From assembly GCA_018608245.1 (NCBI GenBank), contig JABAZY010000052.1:3624-67623 (forward strand): a stretch of DNA of 64,000 nucleotides, in the 5' to 3' direction. How positions within the stretch are numbered: the stretch's first letter is position 1; each line of letters begins with the position of its first letter. The notes beneath the pieces were generated by a model. The model did no database searches. It was given only the letters and a program-made list of their open reading frames with translations, and was not told the DNA's origin. The stretch is from Alphaproteobacteria bacterium. Lineage in GTDB: Bacteria; Pseudomonadota; Alphaproteobacteria; Micavibrionales; Micavibrionaceae. The position numbers were made by a program, and so were the translations under genes. This document shows, one piece after another, positions 8,008 through 17,086 of the stretch.

Positions 8008-9596
8008 TAAGCATTGGTTGCAGTTTCAGCAGGTGCCTGTTCACTTTCAAGGGCCGCTGCATCTCCATTATCATTTTCTGCATTTTCCTCAGCAGCGGCT
8101 GCAATCGCAGCATCTTCTTCGGCGAACCAACGCTCACGCGCTTTCATGATCAAGGCTTCAGCTTCGCTACTCTTCATAACGCCTTCACCAATAATCTCAA
8201 TTAACTCATCTGTTGCAAGGTCAGCGAAATCATCCAATGTTTTCACTTCATTTTCACCAAGCTTGATGATGATGTCTGGTGTTAGGCCATCAAATGCGAT
8301 CAAGTCATCGCTAATGCCTAGCTCAGCACCTTTTTCTTCCAACATTTTCTCTTGAGCATTCAGCCATGTCACGGCACGGTTGATTAACTCAGCTGCGATA
8401 TCTTCGTCAAAGCCTTCGATTTCTGTCATTTCCTCAACAGGAGTATCGGCAACTTCGGTCACGGTTGTGAAACCTTCTGTGATCAATAATTGAGCAATCA
8501 TGTCATCAATATCAAGGGCTGTAATAAATAGCTCTGAACGAGATTTGAATTCTTCTTGACGACGGGTTGCTTCTTCTTCGTCTGTCATGATGTCGATTTC
8601 CCAACCAACTAACATAGACGCTAAACGAACATTTTGACCACGACGACCAATCGCAAGAGATAGTTGCTCCTCTGGAACAACAACATCCATACGTTTTTTA
8701 TCCTCATCCATAACCACTTTAGAAACTTCCGCAGGGGCGAGGGCGCTGATGATCAAGCTACCAAGATCTTCAGTCCATTTGATGATGTCAATTTTCTCGC
8801 CTTGAAGCTCGTTAACAACGGCTTGAACACGTGACCCGCGCATACCAACACAGGCACCAACAGGGTCAATTGAACCTTCACGAGATTGAACAGCAATTTT
8901 CGCACGGCTACCAGGATCACGGGCAACAGCCATGATTTCGATAATACCATCGTAAATTTCTGGCACTTCTTGTGTGAATAATTTAGCCATAAATTGTGGG
9001 TGTGTACGGGACATGAAAATTTGTGGTCCACGTTGCTCTTCACGCACTTCGTAGATGTACGCACGAACACGCTCACCAGTTTTGAAATGTTCGCGTGGCA
9101 TACATTCTTCACGACGAAGTAGACCTTCGGCACGGCCAGCAATATCAATAGTCACGTTACCATATTCAACACGTTTTACGATACCGTTGATAACTTCACC
9201 GACACGGTCTTTGAATTCTAGGTAGTGACGCGCGCGCTCGGCTTCGCGTACTTTTTGAACAATAACTTGCTTTGCAGTTTGTGCGGCAATACGTCCAAAA
9301 TCTAATGGCGGTAATTCATCAATTAAAAACTCACCAAGAGCCGCATCTTTTTTGACGCGCTGAGCTTGATCAAGCGTTAGTTGTTGCACTTCGTCTTCAA
9401 CTTCTTCGACAACTTCTCGGTAACGCTTAAGGTCGATAACGCCAGTCTTACGATCTAGGTGCGCACGGATATCATGGTCATGACCGTATTTTGAACGACC
9501 AGCTTTTTGGATTGCTTCTTCCATTGCTTCGATCACAACTTCGCGATCAATATTCTTTTCTCTTGCCACAGCATCGGCTACTTGCAACAGTTCCAT
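8007..9596 (-). CDS. nusA: Transcription termination/antitermination factor NusA
   Basis: NusA binds RNA polymerase and nascent RNA, modulating pausing, termination and antitermination. The 529-aa product has the N-terminal polymerase-binding domain (MELLQVADAVAREKNIDRE), an S1 domain (about 135-200, VGEVINGIVKRVEYGNVTID), two KH domains (GACVGMRGSRVQAVVNELQGE and AIGRRGQNVRLAS) and two C-terminal helix-hairpin-helix acidic repeats (about 360-500). The C-terminus is a Glu/Ala-rich tail (AAAAEENAEND). GAAGG lies nine bases before the ATG. It follows rimP by about 47 bp in the same unit. Confidence 0.96.
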   Translation of the reverse strand: MELLQVADAVAREKNIDREVVIEAMEEAIQKAGRSKYGHDHDIRAHLDRKTGVIDLKRYREVVEEVEDEVQQLTLDQAQRVKKDAALGEFLIDELPPLDFGRIAAQTAKQVIVQKVREAERARHYLEFKDRVGEVINGIVKRVEYGNVTIDIAGRAEGLLRREECMPREHFKTGERVRAYIYEVREEQRGPQIFMSRTHPQFMAKLFTQEVPEIYDGIIEIMAVARDPGSRAKIAVQSREGSIDPVGACVGMRGSRVQAVVNELQGEKIDIIKWTEDLGSLIISALAPAEVSKVVMDEDKKRMDVVVPEEQLSLAIGRRGQNVRLASMLVGWEIDIMTDEEEATRRQEEFKSRSELFITALDIDDMIAQLLITEGFTTVTEVADTPVEEMTEIEGFDEDIAAELINRAVTWLNAQEKMLEEKGAELGISDDLIAFDGLTPDIIIKLGENEVKTLDDFADLATDELIEIIGEGVMKSSEAEALIMKARERWFAEEDAAIAAAAEENAENDNGDAAALESEQAPAETATNA

Positions 9597-9643
9597 GATA
9601 TTATTCCTTCTACTTATCTAATTGCCTCAAGACGGTAAACCGT

Positions 9644-10195
9644 CTACGGCTGTTTTTCTTCTGTTTTAACTTCTTCTTGAGGAGCGTCGTTTTCGTTTGC
9701 CGTCTCAAAAAATTTCTTTGTGGCCTTAATTAGTGCATCGGTCATCACTAACTTGGCTTTATATATGTTGTTGAGGGGTAATTCAACCTCTCCTTGGTCT
9801 GTTTTTAGGACAATTTCTTTTTCGTCGGATTTTTGTAAAAACCCTCTGAATTTACGTTGACCTTCAAGGTCACTATCTAATTCAACCTTAAGCTCAATCC
9901 CTAAACCGACATAACGCTCGTAATCGCTAGCTTTGAAAAGCGGGCGGTCGAGGCCAGGCGAGCTAACTTCAAGGCGGTATTTGCTCTCAATAGGGTCTTC
10001 AACCTCCAAAGTAGGGGAGATTTCACGGCTGATTTGCGCGCAATCTGCTAGGCTAAGCTTGCCTGTTTTTGGGTTCTCAGCAAAAATTTGTAACGCACCA
10101 CCTTTATACTCCAGCCATAACAAAGCAAACCCTAACTCCTCAATAATGGGGGTTATGATGTCGTTGACGTTCTGTTCTAAGGTCGTATAATTCAT
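9644..10195 (-). CDS. rimP: Ribosome maturation factor RimP
   Basis: RimP assists assembly of the 30S subunit. The 183-aa protein has the two-domain layout of the family: an N-terminal alpha/beta domain with YKGGALQIFAENPK and LADCAQISREISPTLEV, then the hallmark YRLEVSSPGLDRPLF at about 87-101, and a C-terminal Sm-like beta domain. The Glu-rich tail is variable in the family. It is the first gene of the rimP-nusA-infB operon and is preceded by a promoter and a leader terminator. Confidence 0.95.
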   Translation of the reverse strand: MNYTTLEQNVNDIITPIIEELGFALLWLEYKGGALQIFAENPKTGKLSLADCAQISREISPTLEVEDPIESKYRLEVSSPGLDRPLFKASDYERYVGLGIELKVELDSDLEGQRKFRGFLQKSDEKEIVLKTDQGEVELPLNNIYKAKLVMTDALIKATKKFFETANENDAPQEEVKTEEKQP

Positions 10196-10230
10196 CTAGT
10201 TTTTCTCGCTTTACCCTGAAAAAATGTAAC

Positions 10231-10262
10231 AAAAAAGGCGGGTCTCTTTTGGAGCCCACCCT
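10231..10262 (-). terminator. Leader terminator (attenuator candidate) upstream of rimP
   Basis: On the minus strand GGTGGGCTCC and GAGACCCGCC form an imperfect GC-rich stem with an AAAA loop, followed by six T residues. It lies between the candidate promoter at 10286-10314 and the rimP start at 10195, so RNA polymerase must read through it to reach the operon. An Rfam class, the rimP leader, is described as a terminator-like hairpin with paired GGGC/GCCC elements at this position; the resemblance is from memory, not a search. Confidence 0.65.
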
Positions 10263-10285
10263 GTAAACTTCAGGTATTTGTGTTG

Positions 10286-10314
10286 TTTATAAGTATTTCA
10301 ACGATAAAATGCAA
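10286..10314 (-). promoter_or_regulatory. Probable promoter of the rimP-nusA-infB operon
   Basis: On the minus strand TTGCAT (10309-10314) and TATAAA (10286-10291) are exactly 17 bp apart, four and five matches to the two consensus hexamers. The position, just after the terminator of the helicase gene and about 85 bp before rimP, fits a sole promoter for the operon with a leader that contains the attenuator hairpin. Confidence 0.6.
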
Positions 10315-10334
10315 GCATTTTCTAACGTATTAAT

Positions 10335-10373
10335 AAAAAAGCTTCTGGGGGCATAAGACCTCCAGAAGCTTAA
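10335..10373 (-). terminator. Rho-independent terminator of the RNA helicase gene
   Basis: A long, nearly perfect stem, AAGCTTCTGG pairing with CCAGAAGCTT and extended by further G-C pairs, has a short loop and is followed on the minus strand by a TTTTTTA run. It starts about 20 bp after the helicase stop codon. Confidence 0.85.
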
Positions 10374-10392
10374 TTAAAATTATGTTATTTGC

Positions 10393-12186
10393 TTATGATG
10401 AAGCGCGGGTTCTTGGTTTTGAGCCGTTTGCGTTATTTCTGCTTTGTCCGCCTTTGTTCGCACCGTTCTTATTGAACGGACGACTTTTGCGAGCACCAGC
10501 AGAGGCGTTATCAGGTTTTCTGTAGCCCGTATTTGGACCAGTTTTTACGCCACCTTTAGAGTCTGCTTTTGCGCCGCCTCTGAAAGGTTTTTTCTTCTTT
10601 GATGATTTGTTTTCATCATTGCGTTTTTCAAAACTAGTTTTTGATCCGGGTTTAGCAACATTTTTGCCTTTATAACCTTCGCCTTCAAAAGAAGATTTTG
10701 AACGACCATTCGCTGTTTTCTTGTCACCGAAAGATTTTCCACGGTCACCACCAAAATATTTGCTTTTGCTACGTGCTTTATCATCACCAGTTGCGCCTGC
10801 GTTGCGATCATCGCGATCATTGTTACGTTTTTTGATACCGACGCGTTTGCTGTCGGCGTAACTATTGTTACGGTCTTCACCATCACTAGACGCTCTATTT
10901 TTTGAGCCGTAACCATTTTCTGGTTTTTTGTAACGATCATTAGAAGGTTTCTTACCGTAAGCTGGCTTACCGCCACTTGAATCTTTACCTTTATAACCAC
11001 CGGCGCTATTACGGCGTGGACGGTTAGTATCAGGGCGACGTCTTTTCTTACCATCGCCTTGACCACGGTAAACTTTACCGCCTGTGTGGGCTTTTTCAGG
11101 ATCCATCAACATTTCAATGGCGCTCCATTTACGACCATCAGCTGGTGTAATCAAACATAGTGCAGAACCTTTGGCACCAGCACGGGCTGTACGGCCGATA
11201 CGGTGAATATAATCTTCTGGCACTTGTGGAAGGTCATAGTTGATAACGTGTTCAATGTGCGGAATATCTAAACCACGGGCAACAACATCTGTTGCCACCA
11301 AGATACGGAATTCTTGCGCGCGCATTTTTTTAATAACGCGATCACGACGTGTTTGTTTTAGATCACCATGAATAGCATCTGCATGGAATTCATAACCAGC
11401 TTCGTTATTAAGACGCTTCGCTAATTTTTCTGTTCCATATTTTGTTTTCACAAAAATAATTACAGAACCTTCACGCTCATCTAATTGCTCGCATAACTTC
11501 TCATATTTTTCGTGGTCTTTTACGTGAAGTACTTCTTGTTTGATGTTTTCGATTGGGTTTGTTGTTGAACCAACAGAAACACGCTCTGGGTTGTTCATGT
11601 AGTTTTTAGCCATTCTTACAATGTCATCAGGCATTGTCGCTGAGAACATCAATGTTTGACGTTTTTGTGGCATATGGCGAAGGATAGCATCAATTTGAAC
11701 ACTAAAGCCCATATCTAACATACGGTCAGTCTCATCCAATACTAAGAACTGCATATCTTTCATGTGGATGTTACCACGATCAAGATGGTCATTAATACGA
11801 CCAGGCGTTCCCACGATCAAACGTGGTTTTTTTGTTAGTTGTGCATACTGCTTACCCATTGGTGCACCACCAATTAGGAAGGCTGTGTTAATGGCACTCT
11901 TTTTACCCAATAATTGATGTAAAATCTCCATCACCTGCTTACCAAGCTCACGCGTTGGTGTTAGTACGAGGGCTGACCCTTTAGGGTTCGTTAAAAGAAA
12001 TTCAATGATTGGAATAGAGTAGGCGGCTGTCTTACCAGTACCTGTCTGGGCTGAGCCCATAACATCCTTACCTTCTAAAGCAAGCGGTATCGCTTGTTCT
12101 TGGATTGGTGTAGGGGTTTCGTATCCCATTTGTTCTAGTGAATCTTGCAGCATTACGCTCAGATTAAAATCTGCGAAATTAGTCAT
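10393..12186 (-). CDS. DEAD-box RNA helicase, RhlE-like, with a long basic tail
   Basis: An ATP-dependent RNA helicase likely acting in ribosome assembly or RNA decay. The core (about 1-370) has the Q motif (PTPIQEQAIP), Walker A AQTGTGKT at 46-53, PTRELGKQ, TPGR, Walker B as DETD at 151-154 (RhlE proteins normally have DEAD), SAT, ARGLDIP and HRIGRTAR. Residues 370-597 are a low-complexity Lys/Arg/Gly/Asn/Ser tail, probably an RNA-binding extension. RhlE is the closest family by the LVLDE.DRMLDMGF motif. It is monocistronic, with its own terminator, and has a single DnaA-box-like site upstream. Confidence 0.92.
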   Translation of the reverse strand: MTNFADFNLSVMLQDSLEQMGYETPTPIQEQAIPLALEGKDVMGSAQTGTGKTAAYSIPIIEFLLTNPKGSALVLTPTRELGKQVMEILHQLLGKKSAINTAFLIGGAPMGKQYAQLTKKPRLIVGTPGRINDHLDRGNIHMKDMQFLVLDETDRMLDMGFSVQIDAILRHMPQKRQTLMFSATMPDDIVRMAKNYMNNPERVSVGSTTNPIENIKQEVLHVKDHEKYEKLCEQLDEREGSVIIFVKTKYGTEKLAKRLNNEAGYEFHADAIHGDLKQTRRDRVIKKMRAQEFRILVATDVVARGLDIPHIEHVINYDLPQVPEDYIHRIGRTARAGAKGSALCLITPADGRKWSAIEMLMDPEKAHTGGKVYRGQGDGKKRRRPDTNRPRRNSAGGYKGKDSSGGKPAYGKKPSNDRYKKPENGYGSKNRASSDGEDRNNSYADSKRVGIKKRNNDRDDRNAGATGDDKARSKSKYFGGDRGKSFGDKKTANGRSKSSFEGEGYKGKNVAKPGSKTSFEKRNDENKSSKKKKPFRGGAKADSKGGVKTGPNTGYRKPDNASAGARKSRPFNKNGANKGGQSRNNANGSKPRTRASS

Positions 12187-12285
12187 TTTGGCTCCTATGT
12201 CAGAGCCAAATTATATAAAGGATTATTCTTTTATATCCCTGAGTTAACGGGGTGGGGCTCTATTTGGACGTAGTCTTAACACAAC

Positions 12286-12294
12286 TGTGGATAA
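12286..12294 (-). promoter_or_regulatory. Isolated DnaA-box match upstream of the helicase gene
   Basis: TGTGGATAA, the reverse complement of the consensus TTATCCACA, lies in the 167-bp gap between trmB and the helicase gene, about 100 bp before the helicase start. A single 9-mer match can arise by chance; it could bind DnaA as a regulator. The rest of the gap shows no gene. Confidence 0.3.
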
Positions 12295-12353
12295 AAAGGT
12301 GAATTATTTTAAAGTTTTTTCATATATTTGTATTTTTATTACGAAAGTGGCTG

Positions 12354-13079
12354 TTAAGTAGCGTTTCGTGTGAAAAATAAATAGTTCATTTTATCGGCAC
12401 CTTTGGCTTTTTTTGTTTGGTAGCGGGTGTCGATCCAGTCCTCAGGGGCAACACGCCAATCATCGGCGCAGGTAGCTGTCCATGTAAAATCTGGGTGGGT
12501 GGTAGCTTCTGTGACCATCCATTCTGCTAGATAGGGCACATCAGTTGACATGATCAGTTTGCCGTCTGGCTTTAATATTTTGGAGAATATATCGAGATTA
12601 TCTTGGTTAATGATCCGTCTGCGGTGATGGCGGGTTTTGTGCCATGGATCAGGATTAAGGACATAAATCTCATCAATACTGTTTTCTTCAAATGATTTGG
12701 CCACGGGAATGGCATCATCCATCCAAACACGGGCATATTTTTCTAAGTTTTGCTCTTTTATATCGACCAGAAAAGACGCCATACCGTTGACGAAGGGTTC
12801 AATGCCAATAAAGCCTGCGTTGATGCCTTTGTCATTATATTGGTGGATAAGCCCTGTTAAATGCTCACCACCACCGAAGCCTATTTCGAGAACGATTTTC
12901 TCTGGTTCATAATCAAACAGAGAAGCGGGCGCTAGATCATGTTCTTGGGTGATTTGTTTCTCGGGGAGTTGTGATTTAGGGTAGGCGTCATCCAATAGTG
13001 ATTGGCGAGTTGCCGTTAGCTTACGTCCCATACGTCGTCCGTAAAATCGCCAGTCTGAATGTTGTTGTTGCTCAGTCAT
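12354..13079 (-). CDS. trmB: tRNA (guanine-N7-)-methyltransferase
   Basis: TrmB methylates G46 in the variable loop of many tRNAs using SAM. The 241-aa product shows the N-terminal FYGRRMGRKL motif, the SAM-binding EIGFGGGEHL, FIGIEPFVNG, and the family hallmark LNPDPWHKTRHHRRR. The frame could start at 13109, overlapping the upstream gene by 29 bp; the ATG at 13077-13079 sits one base after the upstream stop and gives the usual N-terminus, suggesting translational coupling. Confidence 0.94.
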   Translation of the reverse strand: MTEQQQHSDWRFYGRRMGRKLTATRQSLLDDAYPKSQLPEKQITQEHDLAPASLFDYEPEKIVLEIGFGGGEHLTGLIHQYNDKGINAGFIGIEPFVNGMASFLVDIKEQNLEKYARVWMDDAIPVAKSFEENSIDEIYVLNPDPWHKTRHHRRRIINQDNLDIFSKILKPDGKLIMSTDVPYLAEWMVTEATTHPDFTWTATCADDWRVAPEDWIDTRYQTKKAKGADKMNYLFFTRNAT

Positions 13080-13080
13080 A

Positions 13081-13689
13081 TTAGTGCCAAGTGAGGACTT
13101 TGTGGCCAAGTTGATGGCGTCTGATCATTAAGAAGCCTACTAATAAAAAGGCGGTTGAGGAGATTGCTATAGGGTATAATGATGTCAGCACATTGATTTT
13201 TTCTAATGCAAACATGCTCAGAAAATAAGTGAATCCGTAGATAGAGAAGCTGACGATGTTTTCTTGGTGCGGGCTTTTGTATGATTTCCGAAGGGTAGGG
13301 TAGAAACCTAAGGTGTCGATGATCGTGACCATCACCAATGATAATAAGGGCGCTTTAAAGATTGGCCAAATGGCAATGGAGACAATGCAACCCGCCAAAC
13401 ATAGCTTGTCAGAGGTTGTGAATTCTTTCTCACCCTTAAAGAAGGCTAGTAGAGCAATGGCGAAACAGTTAAAGGCAATGATAGCGGTGATCATGGAGCC
13501 TGCGCCACCTTTACTAGAAAACTGCGTATAAGCGACAACAACCGTCACGATGCCCCAAATTAACCACGTGTAAAGATGGGGTTTCGTACGTCCGTTGTTA
13601 ATGGCGACTAAATAATAAGCCAAGTTCCCAAACGCAATGATCGATGCAATTATTGCGACTATCCATTTGGGGTCTGTAAGATCAATCAT
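13081..13689 (-). CDS. Multi-pass membrane protein of unknown function
   Basis: A 202-aa protein with about six or seven hydrophobic segments (roughly 8-28, 40-56, 66-84, 96-118, 146-160, 172-190). Two related cytoplasmic-side motifs, TKPHLYTWLIWG and YPTLRKSYKSPHQENI, recall the PQ-loop layout of small sugar or amino-acid carriers, but the Pro-Gln dipeptide itself is absent, so I make no assignment. It sits between metK (10 bp downstream of that gene) and trmB on the same strand, which suggests co-transcription. Confidence 0.7.
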   Translation of the reverse strand: MIDLTDPKWIVAIIASIIAFGNLAYYLVAINNGRTKPHLYTWLIWGIVTVVVAYTQFSSKGGAGSMITAIIAFNCFAIALLAFFKGEKEFTTSDKLCLAGCIVSIAIWPIFKAPLLSLVMVTIIDTLGFYPTLRKSYKSPHQENIVSFSIYGFTYFLSMFALEKINVLTSLYPIAISSTAFLLVGFLMIRRHQLGHKVLTWH

Positions 13690-13699
13690 GAAATAGAGA

Positions 13700-14860
13700 C
13701 TAGCCTAATTCTTTTTGTAACGCTTCTACTAAGTCAGTTTGTTCCCATGAGAATGAACCATCATTTGCAGGTTCACGACCAAAATGTCCGTATGCAGCAG
13801 TTTGGGCATAGATAGGACGATTCAGTTTTAGATGTTCACGAATACCACGAGGGCTTAGGTCAATTACTTTATTGATTGCGTTTGCCAAGGCTTCTTCGCT
13901 CACTGTTCCTGTATTATGTGTGTTCACAAATAAAGAGATAGGTTTAGCAACACCAATTGCATAAGACACTTGAAGTGTACATTTATCTGCGTAACCAGCC
14001 GCAACAATATTTTTAGCAAGATAGCGAGCAGCGTAAGCAGCTGAACGGTCAACCTTTGTTGGATCTTTACCAGAGAAGGCGCCACCACCATGAGGGGCTG
14101 CACCACCGTAAGTATCAACGATAATTTTACGACCAGTTAAACCAGCATCACCCACTGGACCACCAATAACAAAACGGCCAGTTGGGTTCACGTATAACTC
14201 GTCTTCAGGGCACATCCAGCCATTTGGTAAAACTTTTTCAATGTGTGGGCGTACCATTTCACGTACATCTTCTTGTGAAGCGCTTTCGCCGTGTTGTGTT
14301 GAGACAACAACAGAAGCGGCACGTACTGGCATACCATTTTCGTAAACTAAAGATACTTGAGATTTTGCATCTGGGCCTAATAAAGACAATTCGCCAGAAT
14401 GACGGGCATAAGCAAGACTTTTTAAAATTTCATGTGAGTATTGAATAGCCGCAGGCATAAGCGCGTCTGTTTCTTTACAGGCATAACCAAACATAATTCC
14501 TTGGTCACCAGCACCTTCGGCGTCAACGCCTTGGGCAATATCCACTGATTGTGAGTGAGCACGAACATCAAAGCGTGCTGTTTTCCAGCTAAATCCTTTT
14601 TGGTCATAGCCAATTTTCTTGATGACGTCGCGTCCTAATTCTTCCATGACGTCAGGTGTGATGCTGTCAGGGCCGCGTGTTTCACCTAAAATACCAACAT
14701 AATCAGTCGTCACAGTTGTTTCAATCGCAACGCGTGACTCTGGCTCTTCCTGTAAAAAGCGGTCAACGATAGCGTCAGAGATTTGATCACAGATCTTATC
14801 TGGGTGACCTTCGGAAACTGATTCACTTGTGAATGTATAATTTTTAAGATTGTTTAGCAT
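13700..14860 (-). CDS. metK: S-adenosylmethionine synthetase
   Basis: MetK makes SAM from methionine and ATP. The 386-aa product has the expected length and signatures: [17 protein letters not shown] at the N-terminus, [27 protein letters not shown] (the P-loop-like second signature) and the C-terminal GHFGRE. GAAGGGTT precedes the ATG. The 68 bp before the start do not resemble any SAM riboswitch I know. The local context of methyltransferases (trmB) is in keeping with a SAM supply gene. Confidence 0.97.
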   Translation of the reverse strand: MLNNLKNYTFTSESVSEGHPDKICDQISDAIVDRFLQEEPESRVAIETTVTTDYVGILGETRGPDSITPDVMEELGRDVIKKIGYDQKGFSWKTARFDVRAHSQSVDIAQGVDAEGAGDQGIMFGYACKETDALMPAAIQYSHEILKSLAYARHSGELSLLGPDAKSQVSLVYENGMPVRAASVVVSTQHGESASQEDVREMVRPHIEKVLPNGWMCPEDELYVNPTGRFVIGGPVGDAGLTGRKIIVDTYGGAAPHGGGAFSGKDPTKVDRSAAYAARYLAKNIVAAGYADKCTLQVSYAIGVAKPISLFVNTHNTGTVSEEALANAINKVIDLSPRGIREHLKLNRPIYAQTAAYGHFGREPANDGSFSWEQTDLVEALQKELG

Positions 14861-14928
14861 AGTAACCCTTCATCATTTTTATCCAAAATACGGAAGGAAA
14901 TTACATGGTTAACCAAGTAATAGCAAGC

Positions 14929-15399
14929 TTAACCGTCGGAATCTTGCATATTTTCAGCCATATTTTTACCCAAAGCCAAGAAACTTTTGCGTAATTTAGG
15001 ATTATCGAGGGAGTAATAAACTTTTACCAGCTCATCAATTTCCTTTTTAGGGATGTAATTTTGGGCGTTATTATCTTGGTCAGGAAGAGGGCGTCCTTCT
15101 AAACCTTGTTGCGCGTTGTCTGATAGTCCGTATGCTTGAGCCATCTCGTCGGTCTGATCAAAACCTTCAATAAAGGCATTAAACGGCACTTTGAGAATGT
15201 TACTAATATCATGAAGGCGTCCAACACTAATACGGTTTTTGCCATTTTCATATTTTTGAATTTGTTGAAAAGATACGCCAACTTTCTCAGCCAAGAATTC
15301 TTGGGTGACTTTTTGCATTTTGCGCATTTCTTTCAGACGTTCACCAACGTAAATATCGATGGTTTCAGCGTGTCTCTTTTTCTTGATCATTTTCTCCAT
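14929..15399 (-). CDS. XRE-family DNA-binding regulator
   Basis: A 156-aa protein with a clear helix-turn-helix of the Cro/CI type at about 18-72 (LKEMRKMQKVTQEFLAEKVG, then QQIQKYENGKNRISVGRL) followed by an acidic, less conserved C-terminal half with a helix near 130-150. A regulator of this kind lies between lnt and metK in many Alphaproteobacteria. The start is uncertain: the ATG at 15399 has AGGGGG only two bases away, and a second ATG lies three codons in. Its targets cannot be read from the sequence; metK immediately downstream is a candidate. Confidence 0.88.
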   Translation of the reverse strand: MEKMIKKKRHAETIDIYVGERLKEMRKMQKVTQEFLAEKVGVSFQQIQKYENGKNRISVGRLHDISNILKVPFNAFIEGFDQTDEMAQAYGLSDNAQQGLEGRPLPDQDNNAQNYIPKKEIDELVKVYYSLDNPKLRKSFLALGKNMAENMQDSDG

Positions 15400-15504
15400 A
15401 ACCCCCTTTATGTCCGAAAAGATATGGAAACATAGCAGAGGTTAGGAGGGTATGCAATGGTATTTATTAATTTACGAAATAATCTGAGAGTACGGCTTTA
15501 AAAA

Positions 15505-17079
15505 TTATGATAAAAAATCTTTATTTCTTAAAAAAATCGCGAAAACACCCAGAATTAGGAAGATTGAGAGGAATGGCAATTCCTTAAACACACTATAGTA
15601 TGTTTTCAAAAAGGTTGGTTTAGGTAGGTTTCCGTTTAAAATAGATTTTTTCATAAGATCTGCTTTTTGAGTTGTCTCGCCCAGAGGGTTAATGAACGCA
15701 GAGACTCCTGTATTTGCGGCACGTATAACGGGAATACCTGTTTCAATTGCGCGAAATTGTGCTTGGGCAAGATGTTGATAAGGCCCTGGGCTGTCGCCGT
15801 ACCAGCCATCATTTGTGATGACTAGAAGCCATTCAGGGGTTAGTTGATTATTTACCGTTTCATGCGGAAAAATACTTTCGTAACAAATTAGGGGTGAAAA
15901 GGATGGAATTTCTGGAATGGCAATTGTTTGTGGGCCATCGCCACGCTCGAATGCGCCAAAAGAGGCAACGGCTTGGAACGGAATATAACCTTGGAAAGGG
16001 ATGTATTCACCAAAAGGGACTAAATGAGATTTAGTGTAAATGCGTTCGGCATTATTGAACTTGCTCCAGAAATTAAGGGCGTTGTGATAGAGGGGCTGTT
16101 CGTTACCTGCCTTGCTATCAATGTTTAGTGCACCTGATAACAAAATAGCGTTATTCTTTTGGATCATCACATTTATACGCTCGTTAACGGCTGCATTATT
16201 AATGAAGGCAGGGGGCATGGCTGTTTCTGGCCAGATGATGATTGTCCGTTTATCTGGATTAGCATTTTCTTCTGATAATGCAATATGAGTTTCAAAATTC
16301 TTGACGAGTTTATCGTTCTTCCATTTATTAGCCTGATGAATATTGGGTTGAATAATTTTGATATCGATATTTTCTTGGTAAGTTATTTGAGTATTGGTTA
16401 AACGTTCTGTGCCGTAAAAAGCGCTGAGGGATAAAGTTAAAATGGCAAAGGATGCAATGATAACTTTTGAGTCTATATGTTTTTGAGGCGTTAGCAGGTA
16501 GCCCAAGACACTTGCCCATAAAATAGTGATAAGCGTTAAACCATAAGGGCCAATGAGGCTGGCTGTTTGGGCTATGGGCATGAACCCTAGCCATGTGTAG
16601 CCGTATAAGTTCCATGGGAAGCCTGTAAAAGCGGTGCCGCGCACCCATTCAGATAATCCGATAAAAACACAGAATCCTAAAAACCGAGATATGTTGTTTT
16701 TAGGAAATAAGATGTGATTGATGGTGAGGTAGAGTGCAGGGAATAGGGATAGAAGAATAGGCAGGGCAATGACGGCGAAGGGCCACACCCAAAGAAATGC
16801 TTCGTTACCTTCAACTAATAGAGCATTACCGATCCAGTAAAGCCCAACTGCAAAATAGCCAAGCGAGAAACAAAAGGCGGTGGCAAAGCATTGGCGTTTA
16901 TTCTGGCAAGCATCATAGAAAAAGTAAAAGATACTAAAGCCGATGAATAATAACGGTAGATAATAAGTAGGCGCTTGGGCGAGAGCGGATAAACCACCTA
17001 GCATAATTAGAATAGGCAATTTTATCCAAAGCGAGCACGCTTGCGCCTGTATTAATTTATTTAAGAACGATGAAGGCAT
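15505..17079 (-). CDS. lnt: Apolipoprotein N-acyltransferase
   Basis: Lnt adds the third acyl chain to the N-terminal Cys of lipoproteins in the inner membrane. The 524-aa product has about six N-terminal membrane segments (roughly 20-215), a nitrilase-like periplasmic domain and one C-terminal membrane helix (about 500-520). The catalytic triad is visible: Glu 285 in IIWPETAMP, Lys 350 in RIYTKSHLVPFGEY and Cys 399 in PLICYESIFP. It starts 7 bp after the corC stop. RlpA, an evident lipoprotein at 46.8 kb, is a likely client. Confidence 0.95.
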   Translation of the reverse strand: MPSSFLNKLIQAQACSLWIKLPILIMLGGLSALAQAPTYYLPLLFIGFSIFYFFYDACQNKRQCFATAFCFSLGYFAVGLYWIGNALLVEGNEAFLWVWPFAVIALPILLSLFPALYLTINHILFPKNNISRFLGFCVFIGLSEWVRGTAFTGFPWNLYGYTWLGFMPIAQTASLIGPYGLTLITILWASVLGYLLTPQKHIDSKVIIASFAILTLSLSAFYGTERLTNTQITYQENIDIKIIQPNIHQANKWKNDKLVKNFETHIALSEENANPDKRTIIIWPETAMPPAFINNAAVNERINVMIQKNNAILLSGALNIDSKAGNEQPLYHNALNFWSKFNNAERIYTKSHLVPFGEYIPFQGYIPFQAVASFGAFERGDGPQTIAIPEIPSFSPLICYESIFPHETVNNQLTPEWLLVITNDGWYGDSPGPYQHLAQAQFRAIETGIPVIRAANTGVSAFINPLGETTQKADLMKKSILNGNLPKPTFLKTYYSVFKELPFLSIFLILGVFAIFLRNKDFLS

Positions 17080-17086
17080 TGGTCAA

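Noticed and set aside
12350-12369. ACGAAA...TTTCGT inverted repeat across the trmB stop codon
   Set aside because: The stem is only six bp with a long loop and is followed by AATAAAAATA rather than a T run, so a terminator is not supported.
14861-14928. Possible SAM riboswitch before metK
   Set aside because: The gap is only 68 bp and shows none of the conserved elements of the SAM or SAM/SAH classes I know.
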